From the NCBI RefSeq assembly GCF_003470665.1, contig NZ_QRJZ01000001.1:199401-263400 (forward strand): DNA of 64,000 nt. Direction: 5' to 3'. This DNA comes from Collinsella sp. AM17-1 (GTDB lineage Bacteria > Actinomycetota > Coriobacteriia > Coriobacteriales > Coriobacteriaceae). The position numbers and the translations under genes were made by a program. The notes under the pieces were generated by a model that ran no database searches, was not told the origin of the DNA, and saw only the letters and a program-made list of their open reading frames with translations. Every line of letters begins with the position of its first letter. Within the stretch, counting starts at the first letter, position 1. This document shows positions 15,155 to 22,533 of the stretch, one piece after another.

Positions 15155-17340
15155 TGGATTGACCTGCGCAGCTTGCCGGCCCACTCGTCGACCTTGGTGG
15201 GCTCGTCGAACCAGTACTCGCGCAACATCGGCACGAGCTCGTAGTTGACGATTTCCGAGAGCTTATGGTCCGTCACGTCGTCCGGGGACATGCGGCAGAA
15301 GTAGCTGTGACCGATGCAAAAGCCGTCTCCCAGCGACTCGTCGGACGCGATTGCCTCGTTCAGCTTCACGACGCAGGAGATGAGCCTATCGAACTTCTCG
15401 CTGGCAAGTCCCTCCTGATAGGCGATGAAGCTCTCTGCGTCGAAGGCGGGACGGAGGTCGAAGAACGCGAAGCGGCGGCGCAGGGCGTAGTCGAGCATGG
15501 CGAGCGAGCGGTCCGCTGTGTTCATCATGCCAATGAGGTATACGTTGCTCGGGACGTAGAACAGCTCGTGCGAGTAGAGGAGCTGCAGCGTGTTCCTGGG
15601 CCCGCGCTTGTCGTTCTCGATGAGCATGAACAGCTCGCCGAAGATCTTCGAGAGGTTGCCACGGTTGATTTCGTCGATGATGAAGAAGTAGTCGTTGTCG
15701 GAATCGTCCTTCGCATTCTTGCAGAAGTTGTAGAACGCGCCCTTCTCGAGGTCGAAGCCCTGCGCGTTCGGACGGAACCCCTCTATGAAGTCCTCGTAGC
15801 TGTAGCTCTGGTGGAACTGCACCATCATCACACGCTCGGCGTCCTTCACGCCCATCATGGAGTAGGCCAGGCGCTTTGCGGCGAAGGTCTTGCCCACGCC
15901 CGGGGCACCCTGCAGGATGATGTTCTTCTTCGCGCGCAGGACGTTGACGAGGGTCCTGTAGTGCTCGCCGTCCATGAAGACCTCCGAGAGGAAGTCCTCG
16001 GACGTGTACGCTGGGTATTCAACCTCCTCCGTGTCTTCCTCGACTTCGCCGCCCTCGTCCTCGAAGAACGAGTTGAGCTTCTCAACGAGGTCGGGATAGG
16101 CGGTGATGTCCGTCAGGGTCTTCACGGCGAGGAGGTCTTCCGTGTGCCACTCTCCTCTGCTCGTCCAGCGTACCCTGCGGATGTTTGGATAGGAGTCGCC
16201 ATTTTCGTCGAATTGGTAATCCCCCTCAACGATGCCGCGACCAATAATCACGCTGCGGCCCCGCTTAGCAAAGACAACGTCGCCCGGCTTGATTTCGCGC
16301 GAGAACTGCCAGAGCGCGAGCGCGGAGTTCTTCTGCGAATACTTGCTACTGTATAGGGCGCGCAGGTTCTTGCGGATGTCTTCCTTGCTGGCGTATTTTT
16401 CGACGTTGCCGAGCTTGCTCCAGCCGACGCCCATTACGCCACGTGCGTAGAAGTCATCCCACCTCGCGGCGCCGTCTCCCGGGGAGTAGGTCCAGAAGTG
16501 CGTGGTCCTGACTCCCTCGTCTCCGAGGGCGTTTTCCTCTGCATTCTCAGCTGCAGCCTTCTCGGCAGCCTTCCGCTCCTGGTTGACGCGTTCGGATTCC
16601 ATGAAGGCGGCAGCCGTCAGCGAGGGGAAGTCTGCATACGAGCACTCTTCGCTTCCGAGCTCCGACTTGATGGTGTCGCAAATGGCGAGGTAGCGATCTC
16701 CGTCATGAACTGGCGAGTCCTTCTCCTTTGGCACTATGCCGGCAATGGTGGAGCCAGCCTTTGCCACGTCGGCCATGAACCAGCGGTTGCGCGAGTCCAG
16801 GCTGATGAAGTTGTAGGGCCTCGCCCAGTAGAGGCCCATGGTGAGCTTCCAGCCAAGTGTGAACTGGATGACGGTGGTATCGAATGCCTCGACGAAGGCC
16901 TTCCGGGTTTCCTCGTTGTCGTCGGCGGCCAGTGCAAGTTCGGCCTCGAAAACATGCCAAAGGTTATCGATGTCGTGCTCGCCGCGACGTTCGTCGTTGG
17001 CGAAGGCATAGAAGGTCGCGTTGAGGTTGTTGAGCACGGGGATGCCCTCGAAGTCCGTGGGCTGATCTGCCCCAATGTCGAACACCTCGGCGATGCCGGC
17101 GATGATCTTTTGCCGGTTTGCGTCTGTGATGCCCTTGTTGAAGAGGCCGAAGACGGTGAACGGATCGATGTCTTGGAGCTCATCTGCCTCAAGCTTAGGG
17201 AGACTCATCCCGATCGATTCATAGACAGTTGCTAGCTTGTTTATCAAATCGTCGCGCCTGTCTCGATAGGTCAGCAGCTTGTCAGATAACTCTTCATAAA
17301 AGCTAATCCAAGTAAATTTTGTGCTGGTCATTATAGTCAC
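15151..17340 (-). CDS. mcrB: McrB-family AAA+ GTPase with EVE-like recognition domain
   Basis: The 729-residue protein has an N-terminal helical domain and a middle domain (about residues 279-400: HFWTYSPGDGAARWDDFYAR with GVMGVGWSKLG) of the EVE/PUA type that reads modified bases. The C-terminal AAA+ motor has Walker A GAPGVGKT (478-485), Walker B YFFIIDEINRGNLSKIFGEL and the McrB signature MMNTADRSLAMLDYALRRRF. Known McrB is about 460 residues with a different DNA-binding domain, so this is the larger, widespread EVE-fused form. An ATG three codons in (17331) is equally plausible as the start. It heads the four-gene operon and overlaps the methyltransferase remnant. Confidence 0.9.
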   Translation of the reverse strand: MTIMTSTKFTWISFYEELSDKLLTYRDRRDDLINKLATVYESIGMSLPKLEADELQDIDPFTVFGLFNKGITDANRQKIIAGIAEVFDIGADQPTDFEGIPVLNNLNATFYAFANDERRGEHDIDNLWHVFEAELALAADDNEETRKAFVEAFDTTVIQFTLGWKLTMGLYWARPYNFISLDSRNRWFMADVAKAGSTIAGIVPKEKDSPVHDGDRYLAICDTIKSELGSEECSYADFPSLTAAAFMESERVNQERKAAEKAAAENAEENALGDEGVRTTHFWTYSPGDGAARWDDFYARGVMGVGWSKLGNVEKYASKEDIRKNLRALYSSKYSQKNSALALWQFSREIKPGDVVFAKRGRSVIIGRGIVEGDYQFDENGDSYPNIRRVRWTSRGEWHTEDLLAVKTLTDITAYPDLVEKLNSFFEDEGGEVEEDTEEVEYPAYTSEDFLSEVFMDGEHYRTLVNVLRAKKNIILQGAPGVGKTFAAKRLAYSMMGVKDAERVMMVQFHQSYSYEDFIEGFRPNAQGFDLEKGAFYNFCKNAKDDSDNDYFFIIDEINRGNLSKIFGELFMLIENDKRGPRNTLQLLYSHELFYVPSNVYLIGMMNTADRSLAMLDYALRRRFAFFDLRPAFDAESFIAYQEGLASEKFDRLISCVVKLNEAIASDESLGDGFCIGHSYFCRMSPDDVTDHKLSEIVNYELVPMLREYWFDEPTKVDEWAGKLRRSIQ

Positions 17341-17800
17341 TGCCTATCTTGTGCCTCTGCCAAGGCGCCTTGCTTTCAATGTCTTTCCATATGCGTCTAC
17401 ATGCGCGACAGGTATCTTTATCGAATCTAAGTACACCAACGAGTATCTTTGCATCAATGTAATCCAACGCTTCGTCGATATTGCGCCCATTTCTTACTAC
17501 TCCGTCAATTATGCTGATAACGTTTCTTTTTAGCTCGGGATTAATGTTCAATAGACCGGTATTGAGAACATGGATATTGCCAACTTTCTTGGGCAGAATC
17601 TCAAGCACACCGCCCCACAGCTTCTGCCGTAAAGCTCTGTGAATGCGAACGCAATGCTGTTGTAATAGGCGATAATTGCAAGCTCCGGGTCAATGCCGCC
17701 CCTGAATTTCATCCTATGCATGGTGTCGGTTGATATTGCACCGCACCGATTAAGCACAAGCTTGGGATAGAGATTATTCCAAGTGAGTAGACATGCGGTT
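17303..17800 (-). pseudogene. C-terminal remnant of a DNA adenine methyltransferase, frameshifted
   Basis: Two minus-strand frames join near 17590-17610. The upstream one reads WNNLYPKLVLNRCGAISTDT and FRGGIDPELAIIAYYNSIAF with ELYGRS; the downstream one reads MLEILPKKVGNIHVLNTGLL. The pattern of a short Asn/Ser-rich strand, ELYGR then GGxLE(I)LPKxVxxI is the C-terminal specificity end of many class I N6-adenine DNA methyltransferases. The 5' part with the SAM and NPPY motifs is missing, and the break coincides with the repeat at 17775-17822. An original modification enzyme has been lost, while the restriction genes after it remain. Confidence 0.6.
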
Positions 17801-17822
17801 TTGTCCTCGAGAGCGAGGCGGG
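17775..17822. repeat. 50-bp repeat, copy 2
   Basis: This is the partner of 7325-7374; both contain CCAAGTGAGTAGAC. It forms the 5' boundary of the methyltransferase remnant and of the whole defence operon. Confidence 0.45.
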
Positions 17823-17980
17823 AATCTCGGATGCTGCGCATCGTCATTTCCCAGCACGTTCGCTACTCGTTGGAGCTAACGAGAAGAGCCGTCTGGGCGA
17901 GGAGGGCAAGATACTGTATGGCAACTTGGCGTGGGCGCTGGAAAAGGCCAACGCTCCAAACGAGACGCTGGCCTTGATAA

Positions 17981-18445
17981 CGTTGGCTTGCTCGCCGGCT
18001 ACAACGCCTCGACGCGCGGCGTCTCCTGGTCGTCCACGACGAAGGGGCCGTCGTTCAGCTCTGCGACGCGGGCGTTGAGCTTGCCCGGCAGCACGAATTG
18101 CTGCCGACATGGCGCGACTGGGATTCGCTCCTCGAAGCATCCGCGCGCATCTTGCCCCCTCGGTTCCGAAACTCTAAAAAATCGAGTTTCGAAACCGAGG
18201 GGGAGCGGATGATGGCTTGGGTAGACCGCAATGTGTACATGGAGCGGCTCTGGGCACTCGAGGGCGCCCAGAGCCGCCTCTTCATCGATAAGGCGCAGCT
18301 GCGCAAGGGCTTTGAGGGGACAATTAACAGCATTCGCGCACGTGGCGGGGGTATCTACCTCACGGAGTTCGAGCTTGAGATGCGCGAGGAGCCTGAGAAG
18401 GGGCTCTGGCTCACGGCGAACTGGCACCAGGTGCGCGACGGCTGA
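17981..18445 (+). CDS. Hypothetical protein, 5' end uncertain or broken
   Basis: An open frame from 17981 to the TGA at 18443-18445 encodes RRLLVVHDEGAVVQLCDAGV, ELARQHELLPTWRDWDSLL and, after the inverted repeat, MMAWVDRNVYMERLWALEGA with GGGIYLTEFELEMREEPEKG. No good start exists: a TTG at 18098 would skip the first conserved-looking part, and stops at 17975-17980 close the frame. A different frame upstream reads LYGNLAWALEKANAPNETLA. I infer a gene broken by a frameshift near 17970. The family is not recognised. Confidence 0.5.
   Translation, partial: RWLARRLQRLDARRLLVVHDEGAVVQLCDAGVELARQHELLPTWRDWDSLLEASARILPPRFRNSKKSSFETEGERMMAWVDRNVYMERLWALEGAQSRLFIDKAQLRKGFEGTINSIRARGGGIYLTEFELEMREEPEKGLWLTANWHQVRDG
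18155..18203. repeat. 20-bp inverted repeat inserted within an open frame
   Basis: CCCCCTCGGTTCCGAAACTC at 18155-18174 and its near-perfect complement (one mismatch) at 18184-18203 flank TAAAAAATC. The unit is in frame and translated as RFRNSKKSSFETEGE, low-complexity compared with its flanks. This suggests a small palindromic element inserted into the gene. Confidence 0.5.
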
Positions 18446-18495
18446 CGCGCCGACGCGCCCGCGGACGGCACCCCGGCCGCGCGGAGGTCCCGGGC

Positions 18496-18606
18496 GTGCC
18501 GGACGAGCTGGCGAGGCTGCTCGAGAAAGAGAAGGAAGCGGGCGCCGAGGAGGGCGCCCGCAAGGTCAAGGAAGATTGGGGTGACGTCGATGAAGAGGCT
18601 TGGTAG
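18496..18606 (+). CDS. 36-residue acidic peptide
   Basis: The GTG at 18496 lies 7 bp after a strong GGAGGT. The product, starting MPDELARLLEKEKEAGAEEG and ending DWGDVDEEAW, is an acidic helix. Its 3' end overlaps the next small gene in another frame. The tight pairing of an acidic helix with a cationic hydrophobic peptide resembles toxin-antitoxin or chaperoned peptide pairs, but no homologue is recognised. Confidence 0.45.
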   Translation: MPDELARLLEKEKEAGAEEGARKVKEDWGDVDEEAW

Positions 18607-18685
18607 GTTCCTCATGGCGGCGCTGAAGGTCACGCTGGGCTTTTTCGTCCGGCTGTTCCGCGCCGTGTTCAAGTGGGTGATGTAG
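18590..18685 (+). CDS. 31-residue cationic hydrophobic peptide
   Basis: The peptide MKRLGRFLMAALKVTLGFFV with RLFRAVFKWVM is an almost perfect amphipathic or membrane helix with six basic residues and no acidic one. It overlaps the 36-residue acidic gene by 17 bp and is followed within 2 bp by a strong terminator, so the pair form a complete short transcript. Such peptides occur as type I toxins and as membrane-active bacteriocins. The function here is unknown. Confidence 0.5.
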   Translation: MKRLGRFLMAALKVTLGFFVRLFRAVFKWVM

Positions 18686-18686
18686 G

Positions 18687-18719
18687 AAGAGGCGGGCATT
18701 TGCCCGCCTCTTTGTCTTT
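18687..18719 (+). terminator. Terminator between convergent small genes
   Basis: GAGGCGGGCA pairs with TGCCCGCCTC around TT and is followed by TTTGTCTTT. It ends the small-peptide pair on the plus strand, immediately before the end of the minus-strand zinc-ribbon gene. Confidence 0.85.
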
Positions 18720-18725
18720 AGACGA

Positions 18726-18965
18726 TTATTTCTTTGCGATCTTCGCAACAACGCCGACGACCGCGCCGCCCACTGTGAGGACTGCGCCGCCTACTCCGGC
18801 GCCCACTTTCTTTATCCCGTCGACCCTATCGGCGCGCTTCGCCTCGCAGCGCGCGCAGAGCTTCTTTGAAGGGTCGTCCAGAAACGTGTAGCATCCCCTT
18901 GACTTGCACACCGCGGCAAGCTCCGCCCCGCATTGGGGGCAGTAGTTCATCGAGGGCTTGAACAA
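18726..18965 (-). CDS. Small zinc-ribbon membrane-associated protein
   Basis: The protein has 79 residues, or 74 from the ATG five codons in (MNYCPQCGAELAAVCKSRGC). CPQC, C...C and LCARCEAK make two zinc knuckles in the first 45 residues. The C-terminal half KKVGAGVGGAVLTVGGAVVG with VVAKIAKK is a Gly/Val-rich hydrophobic helix with basic ends. Such zinc-ribbon plus membrane-helix proteins are common small proteins of unknown role. It lies 42 bp after the coiled-coil gene on the same strand and may be co-transcribed with it. Confidence 0.7.
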   Translation of the reverse strand: MFKPSMNYCPQCGAELAAVCKSRGCYTFLDDPSKKLCARCEAKRADRVDGIKKVGAGVGGAVLTVGGAVVGVVAKIAKK

Positions 18966-19007
18966 GTCTTCTTCTTATGAGCGGCGCATTCGCCGTTAGG
19001 ACATCCC

Positions 19008-20042
19008 TTAGCCGAGCTCATCTTCGGCCTCCTTTTCATCATTTATCGCTTCAAGATAGAAGGTCTTCTCGGGAGCGGAGAGCGCCTTGCTGAGCGCCGA
19101 CACGTCGAGCTGCAGAGTGGCCCTTGAGCGCCAGACGCCTCGGTCGGTGCCGTCATCCGATGCGTCGAACTCGGCAAGTAGGCCGGCGCGCGACCCGACC
19201 GTCTGTTCGATCAGGCGCGAGTAGGCCTCGAGGGCGGAGGCCATGGCCTTGACTTCGCCCTGCTCGCAATAGATCGCCATGCGGGCGACGGAGGCTTGGT
19301 GCAGCACCGGGAAGCAGCGGTTGATGGAGGCCATCTTCTCGTCGATTAGCTCCGCGCGCTTGCCCTTTGCCTTCCTATACTCCCCGTTGGAGAGATACGC
19401 GACGTCTTCCTGCAGCTCAAGGTCAAGCTGGGCTGTGGCGTCCGAAAGCGCGCGAAGGGACTGGGCTACCAGCAGCTTCCGCAGTCCTTCGTCGGAGACC
19501 TCCCTCGCCTCAAGGTAGAGCGACATGCCGCTGCGGAAAAGGCCGATGCGGTCGTTCTGCTGGCCTCGGAGAACCTCCTTGACCCTTCCGTCGATCACCG
19601 TGATCTGTTCCGCGATCTCGTCGAGCTGCTCCTGCAGGGCTTTCACCTGCATTGCGTTGGCTGCCTGCACGGGGTCGATTCCTTGAGAGAACTCTTCTCT
19701 CTTGATGGGGAGCTTTTTGCCGTATCTGCCGTCCGAGCGCTTCATCTGGGCGAAGGTGTTGCCCATTTTGTCCGTCGTCAGCTTGATGTCGCCCCGGTCG
19801 ATGGCCTGGAGCGTCTCGTCGGAGGCGTCGACGACAAGGCGGAAGCCCTTGTCAGTCGCCTTGCTGATCTGGGCCATCTCCGGGGCCTGCCGCTCCACGG
19901 CCTTGACGATGTCGGCAATGGCGTTGTCCGCCTCATTGCAGTTTTGCCTTATCGCTGTGCTCAGGAGGGCGAGCGGCGACCGGTCGACCGGAGGCGCAAT
20001 CTCTTGCGTCCCCGTTTTTGCCAGAGAATCATCCGGACTCAC
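19008..20042 (-). CDS. Coiled-coil protein, unknown
   Basis: The 344-residue soluble protein is almost wholly helical. Residues 1-25 are a flexible Pro-rich lead, 60-115 contain a short beta-prone stretch, and 125-170 (MQVKALQEQLDEIAEQITVI) form a coiled coil. The rest is helical repeats such as AQSLRALSDATAQLDLELQE and ending DELG. No catalytic motif, signal or membrane helix is seen, and the family is not recognised. Its structure recalls immunity or scaffold proteins of mobile islands. It begins the last minus-strand pair of the island. Confidence 0.7.
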   Translation of the reverse strand: MSPDDSLAKTGTQEIAPPVDRSPLALLSTAIRQNCNEADNAIADIVKAVERQAPEMAQISKATDKGFRLVVDASDETLQAIDRGDIKLTTDKMGNTFAQMKRSDGRYGKKLPIKREEFSQGIDPVQAANAMQVKALQEQLDEIAEQITVIDGRVKEVLRGQQNDRIGLFRSGMSLYLEAREVSDEGLRKLLVAQSLRALSDATAQLDLELQEDVAYLSNGEYRKAKGKRAELIDEKMASINRCFPVLHQASVARMAIYCEQGEVKAMASALEAYSRLIEQTVGSRAGLLAEFDASDDGTDRGVWRSRATLQLDVSALSKALSAPEKTFYLEAINDEKEAEDELG

Positions 20043-20149
20043 AACCGCGCCCCTTTCTAAGAACTCATCGCCCCATTATAAGGCGCGTGTCTACGATGTC
20101 TCCGTAGATGCGCTGTTTCGCCGCGGAACGCGATGTGCGGGGATGGCGC

Positions 20150-20320
20150 CTAGTAGCAGCATCGGGCGATGGCGCAGCCGCATTTCGCGCATTTGCCCTC
20201 GATCACGATTCCGAACTTGTCGGCGCGCAGCCTGTAGCCGGGAGCGTGAGGAGCCCATGAGGCGACCTGTATCGTCTTTTCGGACGCGCATGCCAGAGAC
20301 TTCGATGCTCTAGCATACAT
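20150..20320 (-). CDS. Small cysteine-rich protein
   Basis: From the ATG at 20320 this 56-residue protein reads MYARASKSLACASEKTIQVA, SWAPHAPGYRLRADKFGIVI and EGKCAKCGCAIARCCY. The C-terminal five cysteines form a metal-binding knuckle. The ribosome site is weak, and longer frames upstream overlap an IS3 fragment on the other strand. It may be a remnant of a longer protein. Confidence 0.4.
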   Translation of the reverse strand: MYARASKSLACASEKTIQVASWAPHAPGYRLRADKFGIVIEGKCAKCGCAIARCCY

Positions 20321-20352
20321 ACCGACGACGACCGAAGAGGCGGTGCCATGTC

Positions 20353-20520
20353 GAACCCATCCGCCAGGCACGCCAACGAGTTTAGGCGCGAGACCGCCGA
20401 CTACATGATCTCGACGGGCGGGCCGACAACGCAATGCCGCCCCGAGCTCGGCCTCAACTCGAAAACCGTCGGCAAATGGGCCCAGGACCGACGCTGCGGA
20501 CTCAAATGCCGGTTTCATGA
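20353..20520 (+). pseudogene. IS3-family OrfA 5' remnant
   Basis: The frame MSNPSARHANEFRRETADYM then ISTGGPTTQCRPELGLNSKT and VGKWAQDRR is the start of the IS3-family OrfA helix-turn-helix protein. It ends in a stop after GLKCRFHD, about 55 residues in. Its 3' partner is absent here, while an OrfB 3' end of the same family lies at 10726-11007 in the same orientation. Confidence 0.65.
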
Positions 20521-20667
20521 TTGACGAATACGCCTGGGATATCTCGAATCGCTTGAGTTATTCCAAGAACCGCGAACCACCGACCCGATCCGTTCAAATT
20601 GCGCATAAAGCAGGTCTTCGGCGACATGGCCCGGCGCAACATGACACCATGCGGATTCGCTTAGCTA

Positions 20668-20680
20668 TCGAGTGGGAGTA
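20668..20680 (+). repeat. Junction-like motif (copy 4)
   Basis: TCGAGTGGGAGTA, identical to 13 bases of the guaA end, lies exactly where the island debris stops and the core-like flavodoxin gene region begins. It is the best candidate for the right boundary of the accessory region. Confidence 0.45.
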
Positions 20681-20769
20681 GCTGAAACGAGGCGATTGAA
20701 TAACTCCATCCGTTTTGGTTACAACGAAATGTGTGCCGCGCGCCTGCGGCATGAAGGAGGGAGATTTCT

Positions 20770-21300
20770 ATGAAAATCGTTGTATTGAGTGGCAGCCCGC
20801 GCAAGGGCGCCAATACCGACATCATGGTCGAGGCGTTTGCCGAGACCGCGCGCGAGGGCGGCAATACGGTCGAGGTCGTCCGCGTTGCCGGCAAGAAGAT
20901 CGCCGGCTGCCTGGGATGCCAGTACTGCTTCGCCCATGAGGGCACCTGCGTGCAGAAGGACGACATGGCCGGCGTGATCGAGTCGCTGAAAGACGCCGAC
21001 ATGGTCGTCTTTGCCTCGCCTATCTACTGGTTTGATATCACTGCACAGGAAAAGGCCGCCATCGACCGCCTGTACGCCTTCGGTGCTACGGGCTTCCCGT
21101 TCACCAAGACGGCCCTTTTGCTCGATAGCCACAGCGAGGGCGTCTATGATGCGGCGATCGCCATGTACAAGTCGGCCTGCGCGTACTGCAAGTGGGAGGA
21201 CCAAGGCATTGTCACCATCAGCGGTATGACCGAGCGCGACAGCATGGCGTCCTCGCCCAAGTTGGAAGAGGTGCGAGAGCTCGCTCGCAAGCTGGCTTAA
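20770..21300 (+). CDS. Flavodoxin-like NAD(P)H-dependent FMN reductase
   Basis: The 176-residue protein starts MKIVVLSGSPRKGANTDIMV, the FMN-phosphate loop (SGSPRKxxNT) of the flavodoxin-like fold. The CLGCQYCFAHEGTCVQKDDM segment is typical of iron-sulfur flavoproteins, and ASPIYWFDITAQEKAAIDRL forms the isoalloxazine-binding part. Enzymes of this family reduce quinones, nitro compounds or metals with NAD(P)H in anaerobes. A strong AAGGAGG lies 9 bp upstream. It stands alone at the island border. Confidence 0.85.
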   Translation: MKIVVLSGSPRKGANTDIMVEAFAETAREGGNTVEVVRVAGKKIAGCLGCQYCFAHEGTCVQKDDMAGVIESLKDADMVVFASPIYWFDITAQEKAAIDRLYAFGATGFPFTKTALLLDSHSEGVYDAAIAMYKSACAYCKWEDQGIVTISGMTERDSMASSPKLEEVRELARKLA

Positions 21301-21408
21301 AGGCAAGAAGAACACATGGCAATCGGTGTTGGTGGAAATGCTTGCTGTCCTTACCAAGAGGAATGCTGATTGCCATGCGTTGATGCTTCCGCGGACAATT
21401 CCGGCGTG

Positions 21409-22332
21409 CTAAAACGCCTTCTCGTTCAAGAATTCCCTGAACGCGGGGATGTCAAAGCCAACGAGACCACGCCCGCGCTCTCCGATGACGCCGTCCTCCA
21501 GGAGGCGGCGTTTGTATTGGCTTGCGTAGTTGGTGGCGACGCCCATGCGTTTGGCTATCTCCGAGACCCTGCTGGGGCCAGAATCGGGCAGCATCGCGAG
21601 CAAAAACTCAATGTCTTTATCGGAAAGCTCCCGATAGGTCGTTTCGAGAATTCGATTGCGCAGCTCCATGCGGGCAAGCAGAGAACCCTGCTGTACATCA
21701 GGTGCACTGATTTTGGGCGAGTTCTCCGAAACATCCCATGTGCGATATCCGACGAGCTGCATCATATAGGGAAATCCGTCGACGGCCTTCACGGCATCCT
21801 TGAGCGCTTCTGGTGTGATTGAGCGGCCTCCGGCCTCAACGGTTTTGCGGAATGCGTTTGCAATTTCAACGTCAGTGATTCGTCCCAACTGATGATATTG
21901 GGAACGCCTGAGGAACGAGACGGAATCGTTACGCAGCAACGCCGATACTTTGTAGGGCAGTCCTGCCATGAGTAGGGCAACTTTTTTACCTTCGCGTACA
22001 AAGTGCTGGTAAACAGAGGCAAATTGAAGTATTTCTTCGAGATCGACGGTGACTTCATCGATGGTGATGAGAAGTCCGATGTCATGTTTTTCGAGTTGCT
22101 TAAAGATGCCATTCATGCGCGTGCGCCAGTTGCCCTGAGCCTCTTGAGCGTATGTCCAATCGATGCCCACTGGGCCAATTTGAACACCGTTTATGCGCGC
22201 GTGAGGCTGTGAGAGGTAGCTATCTGCGGCTTCTTTGGTTCGCTCGATAATATCTTCGAGCATGCCTGGCATGGCGGAGACATTTGCTGTACTCCATGGT
22301 AGCTCCTTTGCAGGTTTTGCTAATTTTTGCAA
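21409..22332 (-). pseudogene. AAA/STAND-type ATPase lacking its P-loop
   Basis: About 307 residues are open, with the true part beginning near TANVSAMPGMLEDIIERTKE. IGLLITIDEVTVDLEEIL is a Walker B and VALLMAGLPYKVSALLRND a sensor, followed by a helical lid and a C-terminal winged helix (PSRVSEIAKRMGVATNYASQ). The Walker A and roughly 70 N-terminal residues expected of the family are missing. Instead the frame starts inside a 19-bp tandem repeat, and a good ribosome site (AAAGGAG) lies in a different frame. I read it as a 5'-truncated gene; a shortened functional protein is less likely. Confidence 0.65.
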
Positions 22333-22385
22333 GTTTTGCTAACTTTTGCAAGTTTTGCTAACTTTTGCAAGTTTTGCTAATGGGT
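22310..22385. repeat. Four 19-bp tandem repeats
   Basis: The unit GCAAGTTTTGCTAACTTTT is repeated four times head to tail (22310-22328, 22329-22347, 22348-22366, 22367-22385), with two perfect and two slightly changed copies. A 19-bp period shifts the reading frame, so it is not a protein repeat. It replaces the missing 5' part of the ATPase gene. Confidence 0.75.
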
Positions 22386-22457
22386 TAACATGCCTTGCGC
22401 CGTGCGATTGCAGGAGTGAAAAACGGGGAGTTCTATTATTCCGACTACGTTGCAACG

Positions 22458-22500
22458 AGCGGGGCCCGGAGCGCGATGTTGCTGCGCTCCGGGCCCCGCT
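22458..22500. terminator. Long GC hairpin after parC
   Basis: AGCGGGGCCCGGAGCGC (22458-22474) and its exact complement (22484-22500) form a 17-bp stem with a 9-base loop. It lacks a T-run, but its place 34 bp after the topoisomerase stop suggests transcription termination or mRNA 3'-end protection. Confidence 0.6.
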
Positions 22501-22533
22501 GCTTTGAAGGCTTATGGCGGTTCTGCCGTCGTC

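Noticed and set aside
22310-22385. Tandem repeats as a CRISPR array
   Set aside because: The units are contiguous without unique spacers and there are no cas genes in the window.
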